Below are positions 8,540-17,220 of a DNA stretch of 64,000 nt, in pieces. Source of the DNA: Salinisphaera sp. LB1 (GTDB taxonomy: Bacteria > Pseudomonadota > Gammaproteobacteria > Nevskiales > Salinisphaeraceae); contig NZ_CP029488.1 in the NCBI RefSeq assembly GCF_003177035.1, positions 1,178,001 to 1,242,000 on the forward strand, read 5' to 3'. The notes beneath the pieces were generated by a model. It saw only the letters and a list, made by a program, of their open reading frames with translations, searched no databases and was not told where the DNA came from. Within the stretch, counting starts at the first letter, position 1. Each line of letters starts with the position of its first letter. The translations under genes were made by a program, and so were the position numbers.

Positions 8540-10290
8540 GTGTGGAGCTGCTCATTACCGAGCATCTGGATCTGTGGACGCGGGTAGTTAAGAGCAAGTC
8601 GGCCGGCGGGCGTGCTCGCAACGGTGAAGTCGAGACGACCGGGATCAAGAAGCTGAGGGAACTGATTCTCGAGCTTGCAGTGCGCGGCAAGCTTGTAGCG
8701 CAGCACGACAGCGACGAACCCGCCCAGACGTTGTTGAAGCGAATAACTGAGAAAAAAGCCCGGCTCCAAGCCGACGGGCAGATCAAAAAAACAAAAGAAC
8801 TACCAGCGGTTTCTGAAGACGAAGCCAGGTTCGATATACCTTCGAACTGGATATGGACACGGCTTGGCACGATTGCTCAAATCAGCCCAAGGAACAGGGC
8901 TGAAGATCAGACAGAAGTATCGTTCATCCCGATGCCACTGATAACGACTTCGCATACCGGCGGACATAGCCAAGAGAAGCGGCAGTGGTCAGCTATCAAA
9001 AAGGGTTATACGCATTTCGCCGATGGCGATATTGCGCTCGCAAAGATCACCCCTTGCTTTGAAAACAGCAAAGCGGCTGTCTTTCGAAACCTTCACAACG
9101 GTATTGGTGCGGGCACGACCGAACTTCATGTCGCGAGGCCATACGGGTCGACAATCGATCCTTTTTTTATTCTCTACTGTTTGAAATCGCCCGGTTTTCT
9201 TATTCGCGGCGAAGCGCGCATGACAGGCACCGCCGGTCAGAAGCGACTACCAAAGGATTTTTTCGCCACGGACCCCATTCCGTTACCGCCACTAGCCGAA
9301 CAACACCGCATCGTCCAGAAAGTCGACGAACTCATGGCGCTCTGCGACCGGCTGGAGCAGCAGACCCGCGATCAGCACGCCGCTCACGAAACGCTCGTCG
9401 ACGCCCTGCTCGACACGCTCACGCAATCGCAAGACGCCGATGAACTGGCCGACAACTGGGCCCGCCTCGCCGCCCACTTCGACACGTTGTTTACTTCCGA
9501 ACAAAGTGTCGAACGCCTCAAACGAAGCGTTATTCAGCTGGCGATTTCTGGTCGGCTAACGAACCAAGCAGGAAATACTGAACCACCTGCTGTTTTATTA
9601 GACGCAATAGCGGAACAGCGAGAGTCCCTAGTACAGCTAAATAAGATTCGGAAGCCAGCTCAATCAAGAAGATCATCAAAAAGTGCCGAACTATTCTCGC
9701 TTCCAAAAGGGTGGCAGTGGGGCGTGCTAGAAGATCTTTTCGCGATCGTAACTGACGGAGATCATCAAGCCCCTCCCAAATCAGCGTCCGGAATACCGTT
9801 TCTAACGATCGGCAACGTAAATACGGGATCGATTAACTTCCACGGCTGCAGGCATGTGCCGTCCGAGTACTACGAATCTCTGGATTGGGCCCGTCGCCCC
9901 GGCAAAAACGACCTGTTGTACACGGTAACTGGGTCTTACGGCATCTCTGCACCCGTAACGTCGCATAAGGCCTTCTGTGTGCAACGACATATCGCAATTC
10001 TGAAGTCAGTAGACGCTACACCAATACCTTACGTCTTACTTTTTCTACGCAGCCAGCTTGCATTTGACTACGTTGAAAGATCCGTAACCGGTATCGCCCA
10101 AAAAACGCTTTCGCTTTCAGCTTTGAGAAAAATGCCTATTCCAATACCCCCACTGGAAGAGCAGGAACGTCTAGTTAAACAGAGCGACAAACTTATGATG
10201 CTATGCGATCAAATCAAAGCTCACGTTAAGCAAGCCGGCGAGAGCCGCCGCCAAATGGCCGAAGCAGTCGTCGAACAAGCCATTCATTAA
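8536..10290 (+). CDS. hsdS: Type I restriction-modification specificity subunit S
   Basis: 584 aa, the length of EcoAI-type HsdS. It shows two target-recognition domains (about 105-260 and 390-545), each closed by a conserved helix beginning IPLPPLAEQHRIVQKVDELMALCD and IPIPPLEEQERLVKQSDKLMMLCD, giving the internal two-fold repeat of the family. The first and especially the second recognition domain are lower in GC than hsdM, as expected for domains exchanged by recombination. The recognised DNA sequence cannot be read from the protein. Confidence 0.95.
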   Translation: MSVELLITEHLDLWTRVVKSKSAGGRARNGEVETTGIKKLRELILELAVRGKLVAQHDSDEPAQTLLKRITEKKARLQADGQIKKTKELPAVSEDEARFDIPSNWIWTRLGTIAQISPRNRAEDQTEVSFIPMPLITTSHTGGHSQEKRQWSAIKKGYTHFADGDIALAKITPCFENSKAAVFRNLHNGIGAGTTELHVARPYGSTIDPFFILYCLKSPGFLIRGEARMTGTAGQKRLPKDFFATDPIPLPPLAEQHRIVQKVDELMALCDRLEQQTRDQHAAHETLVDALLDTLTQSQDADELADNWARLAAHFDTLFTSEQSVERLKRSVIQLAISGRLTNQAGNTEPPAVLLDAIAEQRESLVQLNKIRKPAQSRRSSKSAELFSLPKGWQWGVLEDLFAIVTDGDHQAPPKSASGIPFLTIGNVNTGSINFHGCRHVPSEYYESLDWARRPGKNDLLYTVTGSYGISAPVTSHKAFCVQRHIAILKSVDATPIPYVLLFLRSQLAFDYVERSVTGIAQKTLSLSALRKMPIPIPPLEEQERLVKQSDKLMMLCDQIKAHVKQAGESRRQMAEAVVEQAIH

Positions 10291-10312
10291 TTACGAATCG
10301 CTAGCGCTACCT

Positions 10313-11407
10313 ATGGCCATCGAACAAGGCATCTGGAAGATCGGCGACAAGCCGGAGAAGCTCCGGCCGAGCGGGCTGGCCGACGAGTCGCTGCTCGAAG
10401 AACAGGTGATGCACGACATCGCCATCCTCGACGCGGACTGGCTACTGATCGGCCGGCAGGTACGGACCGACTTCGACAAGTTTATCGACTTGCTGGCACT
10501 GGACGGTGACGGCAACGTCATCATCATCGAACTCAAGCGCAACAAGACGCCGCGCGAGGTCGTGGCCCAGGCGATCGATTACGCCTCGTGGGTCGTCGAT
10601 CTGGACGCCTCACAGATCGGCGAGATCTATCGCGCGTTCGCGGAGCGCTACGGGCGGGCCCACGATTCTCTGGAGGCCGCCTTCGAACATCGCTTCGGCG
10701 TGCCGCTCGATAGCACCGATATTCAGCTCAACAACGCCCATCAACTCGTGGTGGTCGCCACCAAACTGGACGCCAGCACTGAGCGGATCATCAACTACCT
10801 AAACGACCACGCCGACATCGCGATCAACGCGCTGTTCTTCGCGGCATTCGAGGACGCCGGCAACCATTACCTGAGCCGGGCGTGGATGATCGATCCGGAG
10901 GACAGCCAGAAGCGCGTCATCAGCCGGACGAGCAAACAGCCCTGGAACGGCGAGTTCTATGTCTCGTTCGACCGCGATATGCCCTGGGAGGACGCCCGTC
11001 GGCTGGGGTTCATCGCCGGCGGTGGCGCCCTGTGGTATTCACGCACCCTGGACCTGCTGTCTGAAGGCGATCGCGTATGGGTCAATATTCCCGGCACCGG
11101 CTATGTCGGCGTCGGCCATGTCACCGGCGAGCGCTGCCGCGCCGACCAATACGAATTCGACACCGCCGACGGCCCGCGCACACTGGATCAAATGGAACTG
11201 AGCGAGACTTATTCGGACCTGGATGCCAACGCCGACGATGAACACGCCGAATATGTGGTGCCGGTGGCGTGGGAAAAGACGGTGGATAGGGCCCACGCCG
11301 TCAGCGAGTCCGGCCTGTTCGGGAATCAGAACACCGTCTGCAAACCCAAGACACCGAAATGGGACCACACCGTGAAACGGCTCAAGCACGCCTGGCACAT
11401 CAGTTGA
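10313..11407 (+). CDS. NucS/DUF91-like PD-(D/E)xK nuclease, operon partner of the type I system
   Basis: 364 aa. Residues 50-95 have a full PD-(D/E)xK site: D59 in FIDLL, E73 and K75 in IIELKRNK, and Q86 in VVAQAIDYASWV. This is the fold of NucS and DUF91 proteins, which act on single-stranded or mismatched DNA. Residues about 215-290 (EFYVSFDR, GYVGVGHVTG) look like a PUA/ASCH-type beta domain. It begins 23 nt after hsdS and shares the operon. DUF91-like proteins are seen beside other defence operons; its role here (restriction helper or DNA repair) is inference. Confidence 0.75.
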   Translation: MAIEQGIWKIGDKPEKLRPSGLADESLLEEQVMHDIAILDADWLLIGRQVRTDFDKFIDLLALDGDGNVIIIELKRNKTPREVVAQAIDYASWVVDLDASQIGEIYRAFAERYGRAHDSLEAAFEHRFGVPLDSTDIQLNNAHQLVVVATKLDASTERIINYLNDHADIAINALFFAAFEDAGNHYLSRAWMIDPEDSQKRVISRTSKQPWNGEFYVSFDRDMPWEDARRLGFIAGGGALWYSRTLDLLSEGDRVWVNIPGTGYVGVGHVTGERCRADQYEFDTADGPRTLDQMELSETYSDLDANADDEHAEYVVPVAWEKTVDRAHAVSESGLFGNQNTVCKPKTPKWDHTVKRLKHAWHIS

Positions 11408-11460
11408 AAAGCCGGGTTTCGGCGCTGATCTGGCGTCGGCCCGCAACTCCCCCTCGTGGA

Positions 11461-11498
11461 GAAAACGCTCGGCGCGCCCTCACGGATGGGGCGTTTTC
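11461..11498 (+). terminator. Possible terminator after the restriction operon
   Basis: GAAAACGC at 11461-11468 pairs with GCGTTTTC at 11491-11498 around a 22-nt loop, 54 bp past the last stop codon of the operon. The long loop and the short T run inside the stem make it a weak call. Confidence 0.35.
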
Positions 11499-11673
11499 GG
11501 TGAACATTGACACGCCCCCGTCGCGATGACGCATCGATGGGCGGCTCGGGCTATAGCCTCGGCGTCATCCATCGGTGCCGAAGCGCAGCGATCGCCACGC
11601 TAATAAGGCGATTCGCGATTTCGTTTACTTAGCTCGTTGCTAATTAAACAAGCTTCACTGGCAGACAGCGTTG

Positions 11674-13407
11674 TTACCAGTTCAACGTCTCGAACCCATG
11701 CTCGCGCTCGCGGGCAGCGTTGGCGGCGTCGGTCGCGTCGGGCGCATCATCCGCTGCGGCCTGGCCGGAGGACGGGTCCTTGGCGATGCCATTGACCACC
11801 GGGTGCTCGCGGAAGTATTCGTCGAAGCGCATCCTGGCGTCGTCGCCGAACAGGATCTCACAGGCTTCGAGCAGGCCGGCGGAGTTCTTGATGGTTTCCT
11901 GGCGGGAGACGAGGCTGATCTTGGAGCGGCGGCGTAGGAAGTCCTCGAGTTTGGTGATCATCTCGCGGCGGGCCGCCTGGCGGACTTCGGCGCGGATGTA
12001 TTCGGTGCCTTCGATGAGGATTTCGGCCTGGCGCGGGTCTTCGCGGATATTTTCCAGAATGCCGATGGCATGGCCGGCGTAGCGGCGCCAGAGCCGCGTG
12101 GACAGCGGTTCGGACGAGGCCGGGTCGGTGTAGCCGTCGAGGTTCATGAGCCGGGCCTGATGGAAGAATTCGTCGCGCACGGAATCCACCGGCTCGCCGT
12201 ACCAGCGATATTTCGGGTAGCGGACTTCGATGCCCATCCGTTTCACCAGATCGGTGATTTCGTTGCCGACGTTCACGCAATCGGTGAGCTTGCCACCGAA
12301 GATGCTGATGTAGCCCTGTTCAATGTCGGAATCGATCTCGTGCTTGCGGGAGAGTTGCAGGAAATCGCGATCCTGGCCGCCGCTGTTTTCCACTGCCAGC
12401 GGGCGCACGCCGCAGCGGGTGGCGATGATGTCGTCGCGATCCAGCGGTTTATCCAGCGCCAGCCGGGCGTTGATGTTGTCCAGTACGAAGTCGATGTCTT
12501 CGTCGGTGATGGCGGCGTGCGGGTCGTCGGTGCGCGTGTCGGTGGTGCCGATACAGGTGCGGTTGCCCATGGGAATGGCGAAGAACAGACGGCCGTCTTC
12601 GTCGAAGAAGGCCAGCACGCGCTTGTTGGGCGTGAGCCGGTCGACGATCAGATGAACGCCTTTCGAGAGCACGTGGCTGTGCTCGGTCTTCTTATCGGTC
12701 GACTGGTTGTATTGATCGGCCAACGGGCCGCAGGCGTTGATGAGTGTGCGGGTTTTCGCGGTGAATTCCCGGCCGGTCATCACGTCGCGCAGCTGCACGG
12801 TCCAGATGCCGTTCTCGCGCGTTGCACCCGTGGATTCAACGTAGTTGGCGGCGGCGCAGCCGCTGTTCATGGCTAGCCGCACGAAGTTGAAGACAAACCG
12901 TGCGTCGTTGTCGTGCAAGTAAGCGTCGGAATATTCGAAGCAGCCGACGGCCGGCCGGGTATCGATGACCGGTTCTTCTTTATTGACCTGCTTGAGCGAC
13001 GGCAACCGCGGAATCTTCGTGAAGCAGTTGCCGAAGAACCAGTACAGCCAGGTGCCGGCCCAGAGCACCAGCGGATGCCAGCGGAAACCCTTGGTGATCG
13101 TGGTCAGGAAACGGATTTCCTGCACGGTGGACGGGTAATGCTTGATCAGGTGATTGCGCGACACACACAGCTCGCGCACGAGCTTGAAGTCGTACGACTC
13201 CATGTACTTGATGCCGCCCCATATCAGGTTGGACGACCACATGCTGGTCATACCGGCAAAGTCGCCCTGGTCGATCAGCGCGGTCTTGACGCCCTTGCCC
13301 GACAGTGCTGCCGCGCTGACCGCACCGTTGATGCCCCCGCCGACGATGAGTGCGTCGTAGACGTCTTCGCTGGCGAGTCTTTCGATATTGCTTTCACGTA
13401 ACTGCAT
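11674..13407 (-). CDS. glpD: Glycerol-3-phosphate dehydrogenase (FAD, aerobic)
   Basis: 577-aa flavoprotein oxidising sn-glycerol-3-phosphate to dihydroxyacetone phosphate at the inner membrane and passing electrons to quinone. The FAD-binding motif DALIVGGGINGAV is at about residues 17-29. The DAO fold spans to about 360, followed by the GlpD C-terminal helical domain (DGYTDP...RRYAG). Start chosen at 13407 (MQLRESNIERL); the open frame continues upstream only because it runs into an unrelated LysR remnant. No glpF, glpK or glpR is adjacent, so it is a single-gene unit here. Confidence 0.92.
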   Translation of the reverse strand: MQLRESNIERLASEDVYDALIVGGGINGAVSAAALSGKGVKTALIDQGDFAGMTSMWSSNLIWGGIKYMESYDFKLVRELCVSRNHLIKHYPSTVQEIRFLTTITKGFRWHPLVLWAGTWLYWFFGNCFTKIPRLPSLKQVNKEEPVIDTRPAVGCFEYSDAYLHDNDARFVFNFVRLAMNSGCAAANYVESTGATRENGIWTVQLRDVMTGREFTAKTRTLINACGPLADQYNQSTDKKTEHSHVLSKGVHLIVDRLTPNKRVLAFFDEDGRLFFAIPMGNRTCIGTTDTRTDDPHAAITDEDIDFVLDNINARLALDKPLDRDDIIATRCGVRPLAVENSGGQDRDFLQLSRKHEIDSDIEQGYISIFGGKLTDCVNVGNEITDLVKRMGIEVRYPKYRWYGEPVDSVRDEFFHQARLMNLDGYTDPASSEPLSTRLWRRYAGHAIGILENIREDPRQAEILIEGTEYIRAEVRQAARREMITKLEDFLRRRSKISLVSRQETIKNSAGLLEACEILFGDDARMRFDEYFREHPVVNGIAKDPSSGQAAADDAPDATDAANAAREREHGFETLNW

Positions 13408-13577
13408 CTGCGTCAATCTCCCTAGCCGAGCACGATCCGCGTGTCGGAGAAAAAGCAGCGGCAAGCAGCCGCGCCCGATATTTCCACCATACCGACCATA
13501 CCGCCCTACCCACGATTTCCGATGCAGCGACCCCGCTTCGCACCGGCGCAGCCGCGAGACCGGGGCGGTTTCTGTCG

Positions 13578-14280
13578 TCACGCCAGCCGATAGTAGGCCT
13601 GGATCTTCGGGCCCAGCCAGTCCATGAACCCCCGCACGCGGCGCCACAGATTGGGCCGATACGGGTAGACGAACGAGATCGGCATCGGCTCGGCGCGGTG
13701 GCAGGGCATCACCTCGATCAGTTCGCCGGCGTCCAGCAACCACTGCACGCCGGCGCGCGGCACCTGGATCAGCCCCAGCCCGGCCCGGCATCGGTATACG
13801 CACCGTACTGTTCACCGTAATCACGCCCGGCAGCGGCAGATGATGCGTCTGTCCGTCGCTGACGTATTTCCGGCGTGGCAGCGGCTCGCCGAGGCCGAGG
13901 CACGGCACGTACTGCACGACGCGATGGCCGTTTTCGAGATCGGCCGGGGACCGCGGCGTGCCATGGCGCGCCAGATAACCCGGACTGGCACAGTTGACGA
14001 TCACCATATCGCCGAGCGGCCGGGCAATGAGCTGGGCGTCCCGCACGCGACCGCCGCGTACCGGATCGGCCGGTCCGTCATTGACCGACAGTTCGAGTTC
14101 CAGGCCGGGATGGGCGGCGAGCAAGCCGGGCCATTCCGGGATCAGCAGATGACGCGCCATCGCATGGCCGACATCGACCCGCAACAGGCCCGACAACGCG
14201 TTATGCCTGTGCTCGAACAGGGTTTCGATCTCATCGAGATCATCGAGCCATTCGCGGCCGCGATCGAGCAGCGCTTGGCC
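13578..14280 (-). pseudogene. LysR family regulator, broken (HTH lost, frameshifted)
   Basis: Read on the minus strand, residues ALLDRGREWLDDLDE, LLRVDVGHAMARHLLIP and LELELSVNDGPADPVR match the linker and start of a LysR effector domain. A piece of about 10 residues after DPVR is missing, and near 13795 the frame changes: the true C-terminus (PRAGVQWLLDAGELIEVMPC... to YRLA, stop at 13578) lies in another frame. The HTH domain is absent: a TAG interrupts the frame at about 14285, where sequence of an opposite-strand SDR gene begins. The gene cannot make a working regulator. Confidence 0.75.
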
Positions 14281-14352
14281 ATGCTACTGTCCGATGACGC
14301 GCGCTGGATCGACGGCGAGCGCATCGAGGCCGCGGGCGGCATGTGGCTTTGA
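14281..14352 (+). pseudogene. C-terminal fragment of an SDR oxidoreductase
   Basis: The 23 codons MLLSDDARWIDGERIEAAGGMWL before the stop at 14350-14352 are the standard end of classical short-chain dehydrogenases (LASDDARWITGQ...V.GG). Everything upstream of them is LysR sequence on the other strand. LysR and SDR genes are commonly divergent neighbours, so one deletion removed both 5' halves and the shared promoter. Confidence 0.6.
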
Positions 14353-14411
14353 TTGAGCCAGGCGACCGTAACCAAACGTTAGGCGTCAGTAAGGACTGAG
14401 AGGAGAAAAAC

Positions 14412-14828
14412 TTGAATACAATAGATGTGCATTGCCGTTGCGGTAAAATTGACCTGGAGATCACCGGGCAACCGGTCGTGCAAGCCTATTGTCACTGTGA
14501 TGATTGTCGAGCAGCTCATGGTGCCGCATATGTTGCATCATCCGCTTACCCTGCAACAGCGGTTAGAGTGGTTCACGGAACGCCCACTCCTATTGTGGTG
14601 AAGACGACTCAAAGAATGCGTTGCGAGACTTGCGGCACCCATCTTTTTTCGGAGATCCCGAGAATGGGTCTTCGGAGCGTGAACGCGTTTCTATTGCCAA
14701 GTAAGGAATTCAATCCAAAGTTACACGTTCAATGTCAGCACGCAGTGCTCCCTATAGTAGATAATTTACCCCACTTCAAGGATTTTCCATCTGAAGGTGG
14801 CGGTTCCGGTGAGCTGGTAGATTGGTAA
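14412..14828 (+). CDS. GFA/CENP-V family zinc-binding protein (cassette gene)
   Basis: 138 aa from a TTG at 14412, behind a strong AGGAG site; no ATG is available. Cysteine ligands follow the GFA pattern: CRC at 8-10, CHCDDC at 27-32, and CETC at about 74-77. Family members fold as GFA zinc proteins; some were described as glutathione-dependent formaldehyde-activating enzymes, but most have no proven activity. Base composition is closer to 50% GC, unlike flanking genes, in keeping with its place inside an integron cassette. It has no operon partners. Confidence 0.85.
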   Translation: MNTIDVHCRCGKIDLEITGQPVVQAYCHCDDCRAAHGAAYVASSAYPATAVRVVHGTPTPIVVKTTQRMRCETCGTHLFSEIPRMGLRSVNAFLLPSKEFNPKLHVQCQHAVLPIVDNLPHFKDFPSEGGGSGELVDW

Positions 14829-14833
14829 TGATC

Positions 14834-14905
14834 GCCCAACAAGGCGCTGCACCTGACCGCTTTACCGCTGCGCTCCAAAGCGGCCGGTGAGCTTTGGCGT
14901 TCGAC
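14834..14905 (+). repeat. attC recombination site
   Basis: 72-bp imperfect inverted repeat. It starts GCCCAACAAGGCGC, has inner arms ACCTGACCGCTTT and AAAGCGGCCGGT, and ends GCTTTGGCG before GTTCGAC. This is the R''-L''-L'-R' plan of integron attC sites. The final core GTTCGAC departs from GTTRRRY, whereas the cassette's left edge has the perfect GTTAGGC. Confidence 0.7.
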
Positions 14906-15013
14906 GATATCGCCCCACCCTGCCAACTCAGCGCTAACGCTCGGCTGGAACACATTCTCCCGGCGCCATCCGCGCCTAAGCATCGTTCGTTCGATGAGAA
15001 ACCGGGCCGAGCC

Positions 15014-15631
15014 ATGCATCAGTTCATAGCCCTCGGCAGCCTCTGGCTGCTGGCGGCGATATCACCGGGGCCGAATTTCGTGCTGGTGGCGCGTACCGCC
15101 GCCCGCCATCGCGCCCGGGCGAGCCTGTTCGCGGTGGCGGGCATTGCCTCGGCCACGCTCGTCTGGGGGCTGGCCGGCGCTCTGGGTATCCGCGGCCTTT
15201 TTCTGGCCGCGCCCTGGGCTTATATCGGCCTGAAACTTGTCGGCGGCGCTTATCTGATCGGGCTCGGCCTCGCTATGCTGCGCGCCTCGACCCGCCCCGG
15301 CGACGGCCCGCCGAGGGCTCACGACCAGCCTGCGGCGCGCGCACTGTTTCGCACCGGATTGATCACCAATCTGGCCAATCCCAAGACCGCGGTATTCGTA
15401 TCCAGCCTGTTCGCCACCGTCATGCCGCCGCAGGCCTCGATCGGCTGGAGTCTGGCGGCCGTCGTGATGATGGCCCTGATCTCGGCGAGCTGGTACGCGG
15501 TTGTCGCGTTGGTTCTGAGCCGGCCGCCGGCGCTGGCGCTGTTCAGCCGGGTCCGCACGGCGTTCGACCGGCTCGTGGGCATCGCACTGGCCGGTTTCGG
15601 CACCCACCTCATTCTGTCGAACGCCCGCTAA
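15014..15631 (+). CDS. LysE family amino-acid/metabolite exporter
   Basis: 205-aa inner-membrane protein with about six hydrophobic segments. The family signature SPGPNF lies at about residues 16-21 (LLAAISPGPNFVLVAR), and FRTGLITNLANPKTAVF is the conserved mid-protein motif. Such proteins export amino acids or related small molecules. ATG at 15014 chosen because the SPGPNF motif then lies at the usual distance. Its last 23 bp overlap the 3' end of the LysR gene on the other strand. Confidence 0.9.
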   Translation: MHQFIALGSLWLLAAISPGPNFVLVARTAARHRARASLFAVAGIASATLVWGLAGALGIRGLFLAAPWAYIGLKLVGGAYLIGLGLAMLRASTRPGDGPPRAHDQPAARALFRTGLITNLANPKTAVFVSSLFATVMPPQASIGWSLAAVVMMALISASWYAVVALVLSRPPALALFSRVRTAFDRLVGIALAGFGTHLILSNAR

Positions 15632-16556
15632 CCTCGCCCGCCGGGGGCCGGCGGGCGAAATCGCTCGGTCCGATGGATTCGGCCAGAAAATCCAGCAGCG
15701 CGCGTACCGCCGGCAACTGGCCGCGGCGCGAGGCGAACACGGCGTGCAGCAGCTTGTCGGGCGGCGCCCAGCCGGCGAGCACATTGACCAGCCGGCCGGC
15801 GGCGAGATCGTCGCCGACGAACAGCATCGGCAGCTGCGCCACGCCCAGACCGTCGAGTGCCGCCCGGCGCAGGGTCGACATATCGTCGGTCACCAGCCGC
15901 GGCCGGTAGGCGATCTCGCAACGCAGGCCGGCGGTGTTCTCTAGATACCAACAATAACGGCCATCCGGGCGGCTTTCGCTCAGCGCCGGCCAGTCGACGC
16001 GCTCGGGCGCTGTGGCGCGGCCCGGCAGATGCGCCACCAACTCTGGGGCGCCGATCAACCGATGCGGGCTGGCCGCGATCGCGCGCATGTTCAGATCGCT
16101 GTCGGCCAACGGTGTCGTCCGCACGCGCAACGCCACATCGAAACCTTCACGCACGGGATCGACCGGTCGCGCCACCGCCTCGATCTCCAGGTTGACTTCG
16201 GGATAACGGGCCAGAAAGGCCGAGATCAACGGCGCCAGCCGCAGATACAACAGCCCCGGCGGGCAACTCAGGCGAACCGTGCCGCGCGGCTGGGCCTGGC
16301 TTTGTTCGACGGTCTCGAACGCGGAGCGCGCGGCATCCAGCATGGTGCGGCAATGCGCATGGAAGGCCTCGCCGATCGGCGTGAGCGAGATGCCGCGCGT
16401 GTCGCGGTTGACCAGTCGCACGCCAAGCCGTATTTCGAGTGCGGCAACCCGCCGACTCAGCTTGGATTTGGGTTGTTTAAGCGCGCGGGCCGCGGCCGAA
16501 AAGCCGCCATGTTCGACTACACGCGAAAAATAGAACAGATCATCCAGATCATGCAC
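15609..16556 (-). CDS. LysR family transcriptional regulator
   Basis: 315 aa. HTH at residues about 3-60 (MHDLDDLFYFSRVVEHGGFSAAARAL in part; KSKLSRRVAALE is the recognition helix) and an effector domain from about 90 on. Both are complete, unlike the LysR remnant at 13.6-14.3 kb. It is convergent with the LysE exporter and divergent from the DoxX gene at 16681, so it may regulate DoxX; this arrangement of LysR with DoxX or quinone reductase genes is common. Ligand unknown. Confidence 0.9.
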   Translation of the reverse strand: MHDLDDLFYFSRVVEHGGFSAAARALKQPKSKLSRRVAALEIRLGVRLVNRDTRGISLTPIGEAFHAHCRTMLDAARSAFETVEQSQAQPRGTVRLSCPPGLLYLRLAPLISAFLARYPEVNLEIEAVARPVDPVREGFDVALRVRTTPLADSDLNMRAIAASPHRLIGAPELVAHLPGRATAPERVDWPALSESRPDGRYCWYLENTAGLRCEIAYRPRLVTDDMSTLRRAALDGLGVAQLPMLFVGDDLAAGRLVNVLAGWAPPDKLLHAVFASRRGQLPAVRALLDFLAESIGPSDFARRPPAGEVSGRSTE

Positions 16557-16680
16557 GCATCGTTCTCCAAATAGAACGCCGTGTTGAGATTATGCCGGCT
16601 TCCGGTCGCAGCGTCGTGCGCTTAACTTGAGGGGCTCCGGCGGCGCTGCCGGCCCACCCACCACCGCAACGAGGCCTGCC

Positions 16681-17145
16681 ATGAACAACTGGCTACTGCA
16701 TAAACCCCATTTCCAGGATCCGCTGCTGCTCGCCGCGCGCGTACTCATCGCCTGGCTGTTCGTGCTCTTCGGCTGGGGCAAGCTGGTCGGCTTCGCCGGC
16801 ACCGTGGCCTACATGCAACACACGGGCGCCCCCTTGCCGGCGCTCGCCGCAGTGATTGCCGTCATAATGGAAGTACCGGTGGCGCTTGCCATTGCATTCG
16901 GCGCGGCGACCCGCCCGCTGGCGCTGCTGATGGCGCTTTATACATTGGGCACTGCGCTCATCGGCCATCCCTACTGGACCATGACCGGCGCCGACCACTA
17001 CGCCAACGAAATCAACTTCTACAAGAACATCGCAATCATCGGCGGCCTGCTGGCGCTGTACGTCGCCGGCCCGGGGCGCTTCGCGGTCGATGCCTGGCTC
17101 AGCCGACGGAGCGCGGCATCGCACCGGACCACGCCCCCGGCCTGA
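16681..17145 (+). CDS. DoxX family membrane protein
   Basis: 154-aa four-helix inner-membrane protein. LLAARVLIAWLFVLFGWGKL near residue 17 is typical of DoxX (ARxxxxxxFxxxGxxKL), and NFYKNIAIIGG near 120 is the second family motif. The ATG at 16681 matches the family start; in-frame codons upstream are not conserved. Members are linked to redox or thiol stress in some bacteria. It diverges from a LysR regulator that could control it. Confidence 0.88.
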   Translation: MNNWLLHKPHFQDPLLLAARVLIAWLFVLFGWGKLVGFAGTVAYMQHTGAPLPALAAVIAVIMEVPVALAIAFGAATRPLALLMALYTLGTALIGHPYWTMTGADHYANEINFYKNIAIIGGLLALYVAGPGRFAVDAWLSRRSAASHRTTPPA

Positions 17146-17220
17146 GCCACACTGCCCCGTCGAGACCACCGCGGGCCCCACAGGCCCGCGCGGTCGTTGC
17201 AGAATGCCGGTGCATGGGCC

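Larger units (their letters stand above)
14379..14905 (+). mobile_element. Single integron gene cassette (GFA gene plus attC)
   Basis: The left edge is a perfect attC simple-site core GTTAGGC (14378-14384). The right edge is an attC-like site ending at 14905. Between them lies one gene in the attC-expected orientation, of visibly lower GC than its surroundings. No integrase gene or other cassette is in the window. The cassette proper would run 14379-14899, with recombination between G and TT. Confidence 0.65.

Noticed and set aside
12070-12876. Long open frames antisense to glpD, and similarly antisense to leuA, the ABC ATPase, the kinase and the Nramp-like gene
   Set aside because: In GC-rich genes the opposite strand is often open by codon bias. 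Their proteins are His/Arg-rich with no domains, and the sense genes have complete motifs.
11674-14196. An 840-residue glpD with a regulatory N-terminal extension
   Set aside because: The first 263 residues are a frameshifted LysR effector domain in chance continuity with glpD. GlpD begins normally at 13407.
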